Assembly: GCA_902373525.1 (NCBI GenBank)
Contig: CABKMN010000003.1
Coordinates: forward strand, 62,001-126,000
Direction: 5' to 3'
DNA: 64,000 nt
Source: an uncultured Bilophila sp.
Lineage (GTDB): Bacteria > Desulfobacterota > Desulfovibrionia > Desulfovibrionales > Desulfovibrionaceae
A program made the translations under genes and the position numbers. The notes below the pieces were generated by a model. It searched no databases. It was not told the origin of the DNA and saw only the letters and a list, made by a program, of their open reading frames with translations. This document shows, piece after piece, positions 7,549 through 16,545 of this stretch (position 1 is the stretch's first letter; every line of letters starts with the position of its first letter).

Positions 7549-8169
7549 ATGAACGTATTGCTCATCAACGGCAGCCCGCACAAGAAGGGCTGCACCTACA
7601 CGGCCCTCAGTGAAGTTGCCGGGCAGCTCGAAAAGAACGGCATCGGCACGAACATCCTGCACATCGGCACCAAGGCCATCCACGGCTGCATCGCCTGCGG
7701 CGGCTGCAAGGACACCGGCCTGTGCGTGTTCAAGGACGACCCGGTCAACGAGTGCATCGAGCTGATGAAGAAGGCCGACGGCGTGATCGTGGGTTCGCCC
7801 GTCTACTATGCCGCGCCCAACGGCGCGCTGTGCGCGTTTCTGGATCGCGTGTTCTTCATGAAGAGCGCCCCCTACGCCTACAAGCCCGCCGCGGCCGTGG
7901 TGAGCTGCCGCCGGGGCGGAGCCAGCGCGGCCTTTGACCGCCTGAACAAGTACTTCACGATTTCCTGTATGCCCGTCGTGTCCTCGCAGTACTGGAACTC
8001 CGTGCACGGCAACACTCCGGACGAAGTGCGGCAGGACCTTGAAGGCCTCCAGATCATGCGGACGCTGGGGGATACGATGGCGTGGCTGCTCAAGTGCATC
8101 GAGGCGGCCAAGGGCACGGTGCCCTATCCCGTCCGCGAGCCGTGGACGCCCACCAATTTTATTCACTAG
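7549..8169 (+). CDS. Flavodoxin-like NAD(P)H-dependent FMN oxidoreductase
   Basis: A 206-residue flavodoxin-fold protein. The N-terminal LLINGSPHKKGCT loop binds FMN phosphate, followed by the cysteine-bearing segment GCIACGGC and the PVYYAAPNGALCAFLDR flavin-contact region. Members of this family reduce quinones, azo compounds or iron complexes; the cysteine pair is typical of the subgroup common in anaerobes. AAGGAG precedes the ATG. It is the only gene between site 2 and the terminator at 8180, so it is probably a single-gene target of the neighbouring MarR regulator. Substrate not determinable. Confidence 0.85.
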   Translation: MNVLLINGSPHKKGCTYTALSEVAGQLEKNGIGTNILHIGTKAIHGCIACGGCKDTGLCVFKDDPVNECIELMKKADGVIVGSPVYYAAPNGALCAFLDRVFFMKSAPYAYKPAAAVVSCRRGGASAAFDRLNKYFTISCMPVVSSQYWNSVHGNTPDEVRQDLEGLQIMRTLGDTMAWLLKCIEAAKGTVPYPVREPWTPTNFIH

Positions 8170-8179
8170 AACAGGTTTC

Positions 8180-8202
8180 GGGGGACTTCGGTCCCCCTTT
8201 TT
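8180..8202 (+). terminator. Rho-independent terminator of the oxidoreductase gene
   Basis: A perfect 7-bp stem GGGGGAC/GTCCCCC with a stable TTCG tetraloop is followed by five T. Confidence 0.9.
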
Positions 8203-8258
8203 CGTGGGCGAAAAGGGGCCGTCCAAGCGGAACAGGCAAATTCGGCGGTCCTAGCGGC

Positions 8259-9203
8259 CTAAGCGGTTCCTTCTCCGGGCACTCCAGAAAGGAAGGCTTC
8301 ATCAGGGGGCGGGGGCTGCGTCAGCAGGAAGTGTCCGGGGAGGACTTCCCGCCATTCGCCGCTCAGGTCGGCGGTTTCGCGGGTATGGGGAATGATGCGC
8401 TTCGAGCGTTCGTAGAGAGGATCGGGCACGGGGATCGCGGAGATCAGGGCGCGGGTATAGGGATGCAGGGGCGTCTCGAACAGTTCTTTCGCCGGGGCGA
8501 GTTCCACCAGCTTTCCGGCGTACATGACGCCCACGCGGTCGCAGAGGTACCGCACCATCGACAGATCGTGGGCGATGAACAGGAACGTGAACTGGTGTTC
8601 CCGCTGGAGATGCTGAAACAGGGACACGATCTGCGCCTGAATGGACACGTCGAGCGAGGCCACGGGTTCGTCCGCGACGATGAGTTCGGGATTGACGGCG
8701 ATGCTGCGGGCGATGGCGACGCGCTGACGCTGCCCGCCGGAGATTTCTCCCGGAAACTTGTTGCCGTAGCCGACGTCCAGTCCTACAAGCGCAAGCAGCT
8801 TGTCCACCTCGGCCCGCCGCTGCGTCCTGTCCGGGTACAGGCGGTTGATCACCAGCGGTTCCGCAATGATGTCCGCGACCTTCATGCGCGGGTTCAGGGC
8901 CGCCGCCGAGTCCTGAAAAATGACCTGCATGTTGCGCTGGACGTCTTTCCTGTGTTGCCGGTAGGAACGCTTTTCCGAGATCAGGTATTCCTTGAAGAAG
9001 ATGTCGCCTTCCGTCGGGGTGTAGATGCCCATGACGGCGCGGGCCACCGTCGATTTGCCGCAGCCGGATTCGCCGACCAGCCCGAAGATTTCCCCTTTCC
9101 GCAGATCAAAGGAAATCCCGTTGACGGCGCGCACCGTCAGGGACCTGTTGATGGGGAAATGCTGTTTGTAGTTTCTGACGGAAAGGATGACTTGGCTGTT
9201 CAA
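8259..9203 (-). CDS. ABC transporter ATPase, peptide/nickel type (DppF/NikE-like)
   Basis: A 314-residue ATPase with Walker A GESGCGKST, signature SGGQRQR, Walker B LIVADEPVASLD and the oligopeptide-transporter C-terminal extension. The most likely start is a TTG at 9203 that overlaps the stop of the upstream ATPase gene (TTGA), giving translational coupling. The domain begins immediately after it. It energises import together with the ATPase 9200-10216 and the two permeases. It is the last gene of the operon. Confidence 0.85.
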   Translation of the reverse strand: MNSQVILSVRNYKQHFPINRSLTVRAVNGISFDLRKGEIFGLVGESGCGKSTVARAVMGIYTPTEGDIFFKEYLISEKRSYRQHRKDVQRNMQVIFQDSAAALNPRMKVADIIAEPLVINRLYPDRTQRRAEVDKLLALVGLDVGYGNKFPGEISGGQRQRVAIARSIAVNPELIVADEPVASLDVSIQAQIVSLFQHLQREHQFTFLFIAHDLSMVRYLCDRVGVMYAGKLVELAPAKELFETPLHPYTRALISAIPVPDPLYERSKRIIPHTRETADLSGEWREVLPGHFLLTQPPPPDEAFLSGVPGEGTA

Positions 9204-10216
9204 TGGCTCGTACCACGGCGTTTGATGGTGACGGGAGGCGTGACCTTGGGCGCTCGTTCGTCCAGCAGCCACGTTGCGGCGCTGTGGGTCTCGGAAACGG
9301 GGAACATCGGCGGCATCCGCTCGTAGTCGATTTTCAGGGCGTACCGGTTCCGCTCGGCGAAGGCGTCGCCCGGAGGCGGGTCCAGCAGCGTGGGAGGCAT
9401 GCCCGGAATGCCCCGCAGCTCGCCGGTTTCCAGAGCCTGCGAGGGCAGGGCGCCCAGAAGGCCCCACGTATACGGGTGGCGCGGATCGTAAAAGACCTCC
9501 TCGGCGGTCCCGATTTCGACGATTTTCCCGGCGTACATCACGGCGACCCGGTCCGCGACGCGCGCGACCACGCCCAGATCGTGCGACACCAGCACGATGC
9601 CGACGCCGGTTTGCCGCTGGATGTCGCGCAGCAGATCGAGCATCTGCGCCTGCACGGTCACGTCGAGCGCCGTGGTCGGCTCGTCCGCGAAGAGGATGCG
9701 CGGGTTCAGGGCCAGCGCGATGGCGAGCACGCACCGCTGGCGCATGCCCCCGGAAAAATAGTGCGGCTGCAACAGCATCCGCTGGGCGGGATCGTCGATG
9801 CCCACGCGGTGCAGCATCTCCACGGCGAGGGCCTGCGCCGCTTCCCGGCTCATCTTGCGGTGCTTCAGCACGGCTTCCGTAATCTGCTTCCCGATGGGGA
9901 TCGTAGGGTTCAGCGTGGTCATGGGGTCCTGAAACAGCATGGAAAACAGGGAGCCGCGCAGTTTCCGCATCTGCTTTTCGGTATACGGGGCGATGTCCGC
10001 GCCGTCGATGAGCATTTTGCCGCTGATCCGGGCGTTGCCCGGAAGCAGTTTCATGACCGACTTGCACAGGACGGATTTGCCGCAGCCGGATTCGCCTACG
10101 ATGGCGAGCGTTTCGCCCCGCCGGAGGGACAGCGAAACGTCCCGGACGGCCTGTACGGTGCCGTCGGGCGTGTCGAAATGAACGGAGAGGTTTTTCAGTT
10201 CCAGTACGGTGTCCAT
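9200..10216 (-). CDS. ABC transporter ATPase, peptide/nickel type (DppD/NikD-like)
   Basis: A 338-residue ATPase. Walker A is GESGCGKSV, the signature is SGGMRQR, Walker B is ILFADEPTTALD, and the C-terminal part carries the PSQALETGELRGIPGMPP-type region of this family. It follows the binding-protein gene after a hairpin at 10247-10278 and overlaps the next ATPase gene by 4 bp. The substrate is either peptides or nickel; see the operator-like repeats upstream of the first permease gene. Confidence 0.87.
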   Translation of the reverse strand: MDTVLELKNLSVHFDTPDGTVQAVRDVSLSLRRGETLAIVGESGCGKSVLCKSVMKLLPGNARISGKMLIDGADIAPYTEKQMRKLRGSLFSMLFQDPMTTLNPTIPIGKQITEAVLKHRKMSREAAQALAVEMLHRVGIDDPAQRMLLQPHYFSGGMRQRCVLAIALALNPRILFADEPTTALDVTVQAQMLDLLRDIQRQTGVGIVLVSHDLGVVARVADRVAVMYAGKIVEIGTAEEVFYDPRHPYTWGLLGALPSQALETGELRGIPGMPPTLLDPPPGDAFAERNRYALKIDYERMPPMFPVSETHSAATWLLDERAPKVTPPVTIKRRGTSH

Positions 10217-10246
10217 GCATGCCTCGGCGTGCCGGAGAGGACCGGC

Positions 10247-10278
10247 AAAAGGGGCCGCCCGGTTTTTCGGACGGCCCC
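10247..10278 (-). terminator. Intercistronic hairpin after the binding-protein gene
   Basis: On the minus strand GGGGCCG pairs with CGGCCCC around an inner GC-rich segment, followed by TTTTG. It sits between the binding-protein gene and the ATPase genes. It probably lowers downstream transcription or protects the upstream mRNA, giving excess binding protein. Confidence 0.6.
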
Positions 10279-10294
10279 GTGTCGTTTGCGGTGA

Positions 10295-11860
10295 CTAACG
10301 GGTCAGCGTCCAGTCTTCGATGTTCCACATGACGCCCACGGCATGGTGGCCGAGAACGCGCGTGGCATCAAGCCCCTTCAATCCGGCGACGCTCACGTAG
10401 TTGCCGTTCAGGTAGGCGACCAGCAGGTGACCGGGACGTTCGGCGTACGCTTCCTCGAACTGGCCGTAGATGGCCTTGCGCCGGGCGGCGTCTTCCGTCT
10501 GGCGGCCCTTTTTGAGCAGTTCGTCCACCTTCGGGTTGGAATAGGCCATCGTGTTGTCGCTGGCCCCGGTGACGAAGTCCTTGTAGACGCCGTCCGGGTC
10601 GAATTCGGCGGCGAACCCGGCGAGGAAGCCGTTGTAGCCGGCCTTCCAGTCGAACTTGGTGACGAGCACGATCCGCATGTCCACCCCGGCCTTCCTGAGT
10701 TCGTTGGCGATGACCTTGGCGATGTCGACGCGCTCTTCCTCATAGTCGCGGACCTGAATCGTGAACGAGAACTTCTGCCCGTCGCGTTCGTAGATGCCGT
10801 CCTTACCCTTCTTCCAGCCGAGCCTGTCCATTTCGGCGGCGAACTTCTTGAGATCGTAGGGGTAGATGTCCGCAGCCTTGTTGCCGCCGTAGGCGTTCAT
10901 CTGGATGGGGCTGAACGCCGGGAAGCCCTGACCGTTCAGTACGCTCCTGACGATGGCGGGCTTGTTCAGGGCGTAGTTCAGCACGCCGACGGAGTCGCCG
11001 TTCCGCTTCCAGAATTCGGTGTGGAAGTCCATGGCGGCGGAGCGGTAGTCGGCGGTGGCGAAGTCGATGTTCGCATAGCCGTCCTTGCCTCGGAATGTAT
11101 CCGCATACTTGGCGTTCAGCCACGCGAGATCGGCCTCGCCGGACTGGAGCATGAGCGCCTTGGTGCTTTCGACGGCAACGGTCTTGTAGACGATCCGGTC
11201 GATGTTCGGCACCTTGCCGTAGTAGTCCTTGTTCTTTTCCAGAATGATCATGCCCCCGGCGGTGTCCCATTCCACGAACGTGTAGCGTCCGGTGCCTACG
11301 GGCTGCTGGTTGGCCGGAGCGGTGTTGATGTCCTTGCCCGCGAAAAGATGCTTGGGCAGGATGCCGATGGTGAAGTTGTCCAGCATGGCGGCGTTGGGGC
11401 GGGAAAGGGTGAACGCCACGGTGCGGGCGTCCGGCGTCGCGATGGAGGTGATGTCCTCGTAGTTGCTGGTGATGGAGGAGGCCAGCGTCTTGTCCTTGGT
11501 CAGGGCGTCGTAGGTGAAGACGATGTCTTCCACGGTCAACGGCTTGCCGTCGTGCCACTTCACGCCGTCGCGCAGCTTGAAGGTGTAGGTGTGCGTCCCC
11601 TCGTCGTAGCTGTAGCTCTCGGCGAGTTCCGGAACCGGCTGGCCCTTGGCGTCGTACTTCATCAGGCCGGAAAAGATGATCGTGGGCAGTTCCTGATGGT
11701 TGTTGAGCAGAGGGTTGATGGTGTCCTCGTTTTCCCCGGCGTAGACGAGGGTGTTCGCCAAATCGTCGGCGGCGCGGGCGGGCGTCCAGACGAGGCACAG
11801 CGCCAGACACAGCAGGCTCAAGGTTTTCAGGACCGGGCCGGTCAGGGAATGGTTCTTCAC
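10295..11860 (-). CDS. Periplasmic binding protein, peptide/nickel family (family 5)
   Basis: A 521-residue family-5 solute-binding protein. The N-terminus is a Sec signal peptide ending in TPARA. The body begins LVYAGENEDTINPLLNN and contains the characteristic DGVKWHDGKPLTVEDIVFTYDAL. The GTG start at 11860 has AAGGAG 6 nt upstream; the longer open frame runs into the permease gene. In this operon the binding-protein gene is third, after both permeases. Ligand unresolved: the family covers oligopeptides, glutathione, heme and nickel. Confidence 0.88.
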   Translation of the reverse strand: MKNHSLTGPVLKTLSLLCLALCLVWTPARAADDLANTLVYAGENEDTINPLLNNHQELPTIIFSGLMKYDAKGQPVPELAESYSYDEGTHTYTFKLRDGVKWHDGKPLTVEDIVFTYDALTKDKTLASSITSNYEDITSIATPDARTVAFTLSRPNAAMLDNFTIGILPKHLFAGKDINTAPANQQPVGTGRYTFVEWDTAGGMIILEKNKDYYGKVPNIDRIVYKTVAVESTKALMLQSGEADLAWLNAKYADTFRGKDGYANIDFATADYRSAAMDFHTEFWKRNGDSVGVLNYALNKPAIVRSVLNGQGFPAFSPIQMNAYGGNKAADIYPYDLKKFAAEMDRLGWKKGKDGIYERDGQKFSFTIQVRDYEEERVDIAKVIANELRKAGVDMRIVLVTKFDWKAGYNGFLAGFAAEFDPDGVYKDFVTGASDNTMAYSNPKVDELLKKGRQTEDAARRKAIYGQFEEAYAERPGHLLVAYLNGNYVSVAGLKGLDATRVLGHHAVGVMWNIEDWTLTR

Positions 11861-11913
11861 GGAGTTCTCCTTGGAGGTTGGCGTACGTTGACTGTATCGG
11901 CGCGACCTGCGGA

Positions 11914-12816
11914 CTACAGGTTGCTGGGCCCTTGGTTGCTTCGTTTGCGGAAGTAGTGGCCGATGCTGGTGATGCTCAGCAGCGTGACCACGAGGAAGAC
12001 TCCGGGAATGAGGATCACCCACCATGAGTTGAGGAGGAGCGCCCGGTCGGCCAGCGCCAGCATGCTCCCCCACGAGAGCACGTCCACCGGCAGGCCCAGC
12101 CCGAGGAAGCTCAGGGTCGCCTCCATCGCCATGCTGGTGCTGACGCTGGAGATGACCACGAACATGATGGCCGACACGAAATTCGGGATGAGGTGCCTGC
12201 GCATGATGAAGGGAAAGGTCGCCCCCATGCAGCGCGACGCGAGGATGTATTCGCTGTTGCGGATTTGCCGGACCTCGCTCCGGACGATGCGGGACAGGGC
12301 GAACCACCCGGTGACGCCGATGACGAGCGAGAGGGTGAGTTCGTTCTGCTTGCCCATGAGGGACAGGATGAGCAGGAGCGACAGCAGGACCGGGACGCTT
12401 TGCAGCAGTTCCACCGCCCGCATCATGGCGGCGTCCACCATGCCGGACGCGGCTCCGGACAGGCAGCCGTAGGCCACGCCGATGACCGTGATGACCGCCG
12501 CGCTCATCAGGCCGATGAAGATGGAGGCCCTGCCGCCGTACCAGATGATCGAATAGATGTCGCGGCCCAGCGAGTCCGTGCCGAACCAGAACGTGGCGTT
12601 GGGGGCCTCGTTGACGTTCATGAGGAACAGCTCGGTGGGATCGTGGTTGATGATCAGTCCCGAAAACAGGCAGCCGAGGGCGATGACCGAGAACACGGCG
12701 AGGGCGAGGACGGGTTTGCCTTTCAGCCGTTCCCGCAGCGTCTTTTTCCGCACGGCGGGCCGGTGCGTCCTGTACCCGGCCCCGACGAGGGTGAAGGCGT
12801 CGGAAGAGGCGTCCAT
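11914..12816 (-). CDS. ABC transporter permease, DppC/NikC-like
   Basis: About 300 residues with an N-terminal OppC-type cytoplasmic segment, a first membrane span at roughly 35-55, the periplasmic motif FWFGTDSLGRDIYS, and a five-span permease core. The core contains the EAA loop (ILASRCMGATFPFIMRRHL). The ATG at 12816 overlaps the stop of the upstream permease (ATGA); a GTG 6 nt further upstream is an alternative. Confidence 0.88.
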   Translation of the reverse strand: MDASSDAFTLVGAGYRTHRPAVRKKTLRERLKGKPVLALAVFSVIALGCLFSGLIINHDPTELFLMNVNEAPNATFWFGTDSLGRDIYSIIWYGGRASIFIGLMSAAVITVIGVAYGCLSGAASGMVDAAMMRAVELLQSVPVLLSLLLILSLMGKQNELTLSLVIGVTGWFALSRIVRSEVRQIRNSEYILASRCMGATFPFIMRRHLIPNFVSAIMFVVISSVSTSMAMEATLSFLGLGLPVDVLSWGSMLALADRALLLNSWWVILIPGVFLVVTLLSITSIGHYFRKRSNQGPSNL

Positions 12817-13805
12817 CAGCACACCACCCCGTTCGAGGACTTCATGCGGGGGTCGATGACCTCGTTGACGGCCTGCGCCGCGAGGCTGCTCAGCATGACC
12901 ATCGCGCCGGTGATCAGCACCATGAGCATCAGGAGGTTGTAGTCGTGGTACTTGGCGCTGGACACGGCCAGCAGGCCGATGCCCGGATAGTTGAATACCG
13001 ATTCGGCCACATAGGTGCCGCTGAGGACATGGGGGATGGAAATGGCCATGATGCTGACGATGGTGGGAAGCACGTTCCGAAGGCAGTGGCTCAGCAGGAC
13101 CCGCGTTCTGCCGAGCCCCTTGGCGCGCGCCAGCAGCACGTAGTCACGGCGGATTTCGTCCAGCAGCTTGTTGCGGATCATGTAGGCGTAGTACCACAGA
13201 TGGCTTGCCACCATGACGATCAGCGGCAGGACGAGGTGGCGCAGGCGGTCGGCCACGTCCCCGGATTTCCCGATGCCGTAGGCTCCACTGCTCGGCAGCA
13301 GCTTGAGGTTGACGCTGAAGACGAGCACCAGCACAACGCCCATCCAGAACGCGGGCACATAGAAGGCCACGGTGCCGATGCGGCAGACGAACCGATCCAC
13401 GAACGTGTCCTCGAAACGGGCGCAGAAGAGGGCGAGCGCCACGGCGAGCAGGAAGACCAGCGCGTAGGCGATGCCGCCCAGCATGAGGGTGTTGCCGATG
13501 AGCGGGGAAACGACGTCGAGCACGGGACGCTTGTATTTCAGGGAGATGCCGAAGTCGCCCTGCGCCACGTTGCCGATCCACTGGACATACTGCGTCCAGA
13601 TGGGGCCGTTCAGGCCCAGCCGTTCGCGCGCGGCGTCCAGCTCGGCGGTGGTCATCGACTGCATGGCGTCGCCGTAGAAGGACTGGAGCGGATCGCCGGG
13701 CGTCAGCCGGGACACGTAGAAGACGATCAGCGACAGCAGAAACATCATGATGATGAAGACGAGCGTCTTCCGTGCGAGAGAGGCGAGCAGGTGCGTACCG
13801 TTCAT
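12816..13805 (-). CDS. ABC transporter permease, DppB/NikB-like
   Basis: A 329-residue inner-membrane permease with an N-terminal span (VFIIMMFLLSLIVFYVSRLTPGDP), then five more spans. The EAA loop is DYVLLARAKGLGRTRVLLSH. It is the first gene of the five-gene operon; AAGGAAGG lies 8 nt before the ATG. A leader of about 100 to 270 nt, with two candidate promoters and an inverted repeat, precedes it. Confidence 0.88.
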   Translation of the reverse strand: MNGTHLLASLARKTLVFIIMMFLLSLIVFYVSRLTPGDPLQSFYGDAMQSMTTAELDAARERLGLNGPIWTQYVQWIGNVAQGDFGISLKYKRPVLDVVSPLIGNTLMLGGIAYALVFLLAVALALFCARFEDTFVDRFVCRIGTVAFYVPAFWMGVVLVLVFSVNLKLLPSSGAYGIGKSGDVADRLRHLVLPLIVMVASHLWYYAYMIRNKLLDEIRRDYVLLARAKGLGRTRVLLSHCLRNVLPTIVSIMAISIPHVLSGTYVAESVFNYPGIGLLAVSSAKYHDYNLLMLMVLITGAMVMLSSLAAQAVNEVIDPRMKSSNGVVC

Positions 13806-13853
13806 GGGAGCCTTCCTTGGATCAGCAGCCTTGGAGACAAGCCGGCTTCGTTT

Positions 13854-13894
13854 CGTAACACGTTGTCATATGAGATGAACTTTAGAGTGTTACG
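13854..13894 (-). promoter_or_regulatory. Inverted repeat GTAACAC/GTGTTAC, candidate NikR half-sites
   Basis: CGTAACAC at 13854-13861 and GTGTTACG at 13887-13894 are exact inverted copies. A further GTGTTAC lies at 14094-14100, inside the spacer of the upstream promoter. From memory, predicted NikR operators of deltaproteobacteria are built from GTGTTAC and GTAACAC half-sites, normally with the GTGTTAC first and 13-14 nt between them. The spacing and order here differ, so the assignment is tentative. Confidence 0.45.
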
Positions 13895-13914
13895 TGTATG
13901 AAAAAGGTAATACG

Positions 13915-13944
13915 GATATAGCGGCCGCCGTGGGGCGGTGTCAA
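13915..13944 (-). promoter_or_regulatory. Candidate sigma-70 promoter P2 of the ABC operon
   Basis: On the minus strand a perfect TTGACA and a TATATC are separated by 18 nt. The start would lie just upstream of the inverted repeat 13854-13894, leaving a leader of about 100 nt. Confidence 0.6.
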
Positions 13945-14080
13945 TGAGAGCCTCTTTGTTATCAGGGGAGGAAGGCACGCGGCCCGAATCCGCATAGACC
14001 CAAGCGGCGCACGCCGACGGGCGGTGAAGACGGAACCGGGACCTTGCGCCGGTCCGTGCATCGGGGGTGCCATCGCTTCC

Positions 14081-14109
14081 CGTATAAAGGTGAGTGTTAC
14101 TTTTGTCAA
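14081..14109 (-). promoter_or_regulatory. Candidate sigma-70 promoter P1 of the ABC operon
   Basis: On the minus strand TTGACA and TATACG are separated by 17 nt. A GTGTTAC half-site (plus-strand reading) occupies the spacer at 14094-14100, where a bound repressor would block polymerase. Confidence 0.6.
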
Positions 14110-14371
14110 AGTAATGTTATGATAAAAACAGTGATAAGATGTATAGAGAAAAGTATTTTATTGAATTTATTATTTTTATATAAAATATGAGGTTATTTTT
14201 ATAAAAAACGTAGTACTCGTATACCCTTTCGCTGCTTTTTCGCACAACATCCGGGAAGCGGAGGCGGACCGGCGAGGGAAAGGGATATCTGAAAAAAGGA
14301 TATGCCCATCTCCAGCGGCCCCGTTTCCCTGCGAAACACCGGCAGTCCCTTTTCCTGACCGCGCACCAGAC
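14110..14371. other. AT-rich intergenic stretch, no gene
   Basis: Bases 14110-14230 are extremely AT-rich, unlike anything else nearby. Bases 14230-14371 are of normal composition. Short ORFs present have no ribosome-binding site. It probably serves as upstream DNA for P1. Confidence 0.4.
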
Positions 14372-14407
14372 AAAAGGGCCGCGGACCCATTGAAAGGTCC
14401 GCGGCCC
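14372..14407 (-). terminator. Rho-independent terminator of the amidohydrolase gene
   Basis: A perfect 12-bp stem GGGCCGCGGACC and complement with an 8-nt loop is followed by TTTT on the minus strand, about 30 bp after the amidohydrolase stop codon. Confidence 0.8.
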
Positions 14408-14438
14408 GGTTATGGACGGGGGAATGCGGGAGCGGCGG

Positions 14439-16160
14439 TTAGGCCTTCTTGTAGACGGTCTTGCCGCCGACGATGGTTTCTTCCACCACGATGTTCTTGA
14501 GTTCGACGGGCGGGATTTCGAGCGGGTTCTTGTCGAGCACCACGAGGTCGGCGAGCTTGCCGGGTTCGAGGGACCCGATCTTGTTTTCAAGCCGCTGCAT
14601 GCGCGCGCCGTTGATGGTCACGCCGCGCAGGGCGTCCATGACGCCGATGCGCTGGTCGGGGCCGAGCACCTTGCCGGAGGAGGTGAGCCGGTTGACCGCG
14701 GAGAACACGTCCATCAGCGGGCTGATCGGCGTGACCGGGGTGTCGTTGTGCAGGGCGAACTGGATGCCGAGGTCGAGCGCGGACTTCAGGGGGCTGATGT
14801 GCGCGGCGCGTTCCGGGCCGGCGACCATGTCGCGGTGGATGTCGCCCCAGAACCATGTGTGGGTGACGAAGTACGACGGCAGGAAGCCCATCTTGGCGAT
14901 GACAGGCACCTGATCCGGGCGGCAGAACTGACAGTGGTTGAGGATGTGGCGGTGATCCTCGCGCGGATTGGCCTCAAGCGCGGCGGTGTAGGCGTCCATC
15001 ATATCTTGGATGGCCTGATCGCCGTTGGTGTGCGTGGTGATCTGCCAGCCGTCGTCGTGGAGCTGCTTGACGAGCGCGAACAGTTCTTCGCGGGACTTGA
15101 AGACCGGGAAGCCCCGGAAGTCGGCGGGCTTGCCGGGAAGCTGCTTGTAGTAGGGCTGCGAGAACCACGCGGTATAGCCCTGCGGGCTGCCGTCCGCGAA
15201 CAGCTTGGCGGGCCCGAGGAACACGAGGCCCTTTTCGTCGAGCTGCGCTCCGGAACGCTTGTCACCGTAGCTCTTGATCAATTTGGTGTTGCGCCCGTTT
15301 GGCCAGATGACCACGCGTATCTTGAGGTCGCCGTTGCCGCTGCCCTTGAGGAAGAACTCGTCCACCGTCGGGCTGCCGCCGTTGTTGGCCGTGGTGATGC
15401 CCGCCGAAGCGTAGGTGATGCTGTCGTGGGCGATGGATTCCATGTGCTGTTCGGGCGTGACCGGCGGGAGAATCTTGTTGACCGGAGCCTGCGCGGCGGG
15501 GCCTTCCAGCACGCCGTCAAGCCTGCCGTTCGCGTCGCGGCGGAAGCGGGCGCCTTCGGGGTCCTTGCTGTCTTCCCTGATCCCGGCCTTTTCCAGCGTG
15601 AGGGAGTTGCCCACGCCGAGGTGCCCGGAAACGTGACGGATAAAGATGGGGTGCTCGGTGGAGACGGCGTCGAGATCGGCCCGGGTGGGATGGCGCTGCT
15701 CCTTCATGGCAAGGTCGTTGTAGTTGTACCCGAGAATCCATTCCCCGGGCTTGACCTTGGCGGCGCGGGCCTTGAGCAGGGCCTGGAGGTCGGAGATGCC
15801 TTCCACCTTGCCGAGAGGCGGCACGTTGAGGTTGACCATGTGCAGCTCGCGATAGGCCCCGTTCGGGAAATGGCTGTGCCCGTCGACCATGCCGGGAATC
15901 AGCGTCTTGCCCTTGAGATCGACCACATGCGGCTTTTCCCCGGCGGCGGCGAGCACGTCGGCCTTCTTGCCCACGGCGAGAATCGTATCGCCCCGAATGG
16001 CGATGGCTTCCACGATGTCGTTGTTCTTGTTCATCGTGAAGATCGGGCCGCCGGTGTATACGGTGGCGGGTTCCTTGGCGTAGGCGCAAAGGACGGAGGG
16101 AGCGGAGAGGAGAGCCGTTGTGGCTGCTGCGGCCTTCAGGAAGCTTCTTCTGCGGATCAT
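14439..16160 (-). CDS. Tat-exported amidohydrolase, YtcJ-like
   Basis: A 573-residue metal-dependent hydrolase of the amidohydrolase-3 group. The N-terminus is a twin-arginine signal (RRRSFLKAAAATTALL with a cleavage-like APSVLCAYA). The catalytic framework includes DGHSHFPN for the metal histidines, HTNGDQAIQDMMDAY and the late HNDTPVTPISPL segment. The C-terminal LADLVVLDKNPLEIPP strand is typical. The ATG at 16160 has a GAGG site upstream; the longer frame adds a non-signal extension. It has its own promoter (16211-16239) and terminator and is monocistronic. Substrate unknown; relatives act on N-substituted amides in the periplasm. Confidence 0.87.
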   Translation of the reverse strand: MIRRRSFLKAAAATTALLSAPSVLCAYAKEPATVYTGGPIFTMNKNNDIVEAIAIRGDTILAVGKKADVLAAAGEKPHVVDLKGKTLIPGMVDGHSHFPNGAYRELHMVNLNVPPLGKVEGISDLQALLKARAAKVKPGEWILGYNYNDLAMKEQRHPTRADLDAVSTEHPIFIRHVSGHLGVGNSLTLEKAGIREDSKDPEGARFRRDANGRLDGVLEGPAAQAPVNKILPPVTPEQHMESIAHDSITYASAGITTANNGGSPTVDEFFLKGSGNGDLKIRVVIWPNGRNTKLIKSYGDKRSGAQLDEKGLVFLGPAKLFADGSPQGYTAWFSQPYYKQLPGKPADFRGFPVFKSREELFALVKQLHDDGWQITTHTNGDQAIQDMMDAYTAALEANPREDHRHILNHCQFCRPDQVPVIAKMGFLPSYFVTHTWFWGDIHRDMVAGPERAAHISPLKSALDLGIQFALHNDTPVTPISPLMDVFSAVNRLTSSGKVLGPDQRIGVMDALRGVTINGARMQRLENKIGSLEPGKLADLVVLDKNPLEIPPVELKNIVVEETIVGGKTVYKKA

Positions 16161-16210
16161 GGAGCACCTCGGTTTTGGATGTTCACCTGAGAAAGAGCTT
16201 ATTTTCACTA

Positions 16211-16239
16211 GCCATAAAAGACGCCGCAGAATGCGTCAA
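16211..16239 (-). promoter_or_regulatory. Promoter of the amidohydrolase gene
   Basis: On the minus strand TTGACG and TATGGC are separated by 17 nt, about 50 nt before the ATG at 16160. Confidence 0.55.
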
Positions 16240-16500
16240 GAGGTTTGAGAAACATTCTGTCGGACACCGAAGAAATACTTCCTCGGGCGTGTGGCGTACG
16301 CATACGGCTGACGAAGACGCACGCAGCGTTCGGGAATCTTGCGCAAAGCCGGTGAGTCCGGCGCCAACAGAGCGAAGACGCATGCCCTTTGAGGAGGCCG
16401 GTCCCCGCGTCCGGCCCGGGGCCACGGGGAAGGAAGGCGGTTTCCCTGCGCCCGCGCTGCGAGGGCCTGCACCTTATCCCCCGCGATCTCTTCCGCCATA
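16240..16500. other. Intergenic region with a 13-bp direct repeat
   Basis: No gene seen. CGAAGACGCAYGC occurs at 16312 and 16373, 61 bp apart. A GCCGGTGAGTCCGGC hairpin lies at 16348-16362. The region separates the cytochrome terminator from the amidohydrolase promoter. Confidence 0.4.
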
Positions 16501-16537
16501 CCCAAACGCCCCGCGGGAGGCTGTCCTGCGGGGCGTT
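16501..16537 (-). terminator. Terminator of the formate dehydrogenase cluster
   Basis: A perfect 10-bp stem AACGCCCCGC and complement, followed on the minus strand by TTTGGG, directly after the cytochrome gene. Confidence 0.7.
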
Positions 16538-16545
16538 CGGCGTTG

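Noticed and set aside
13861..13905. Enterobacterial-type NikR box (GTATGA/TCATAC)
   Set aside because: The half-sites are present only in reversed order; the GTGTTAC-type repeat is the better candidate.
16330..16390. Cobalamin-riboswitch-like text on the plus strand (GCCGGTGAGTCCGGC after GGGAA)
   Set aside because: The remaining B12-box elements are missing and no plus-strand gene follows.
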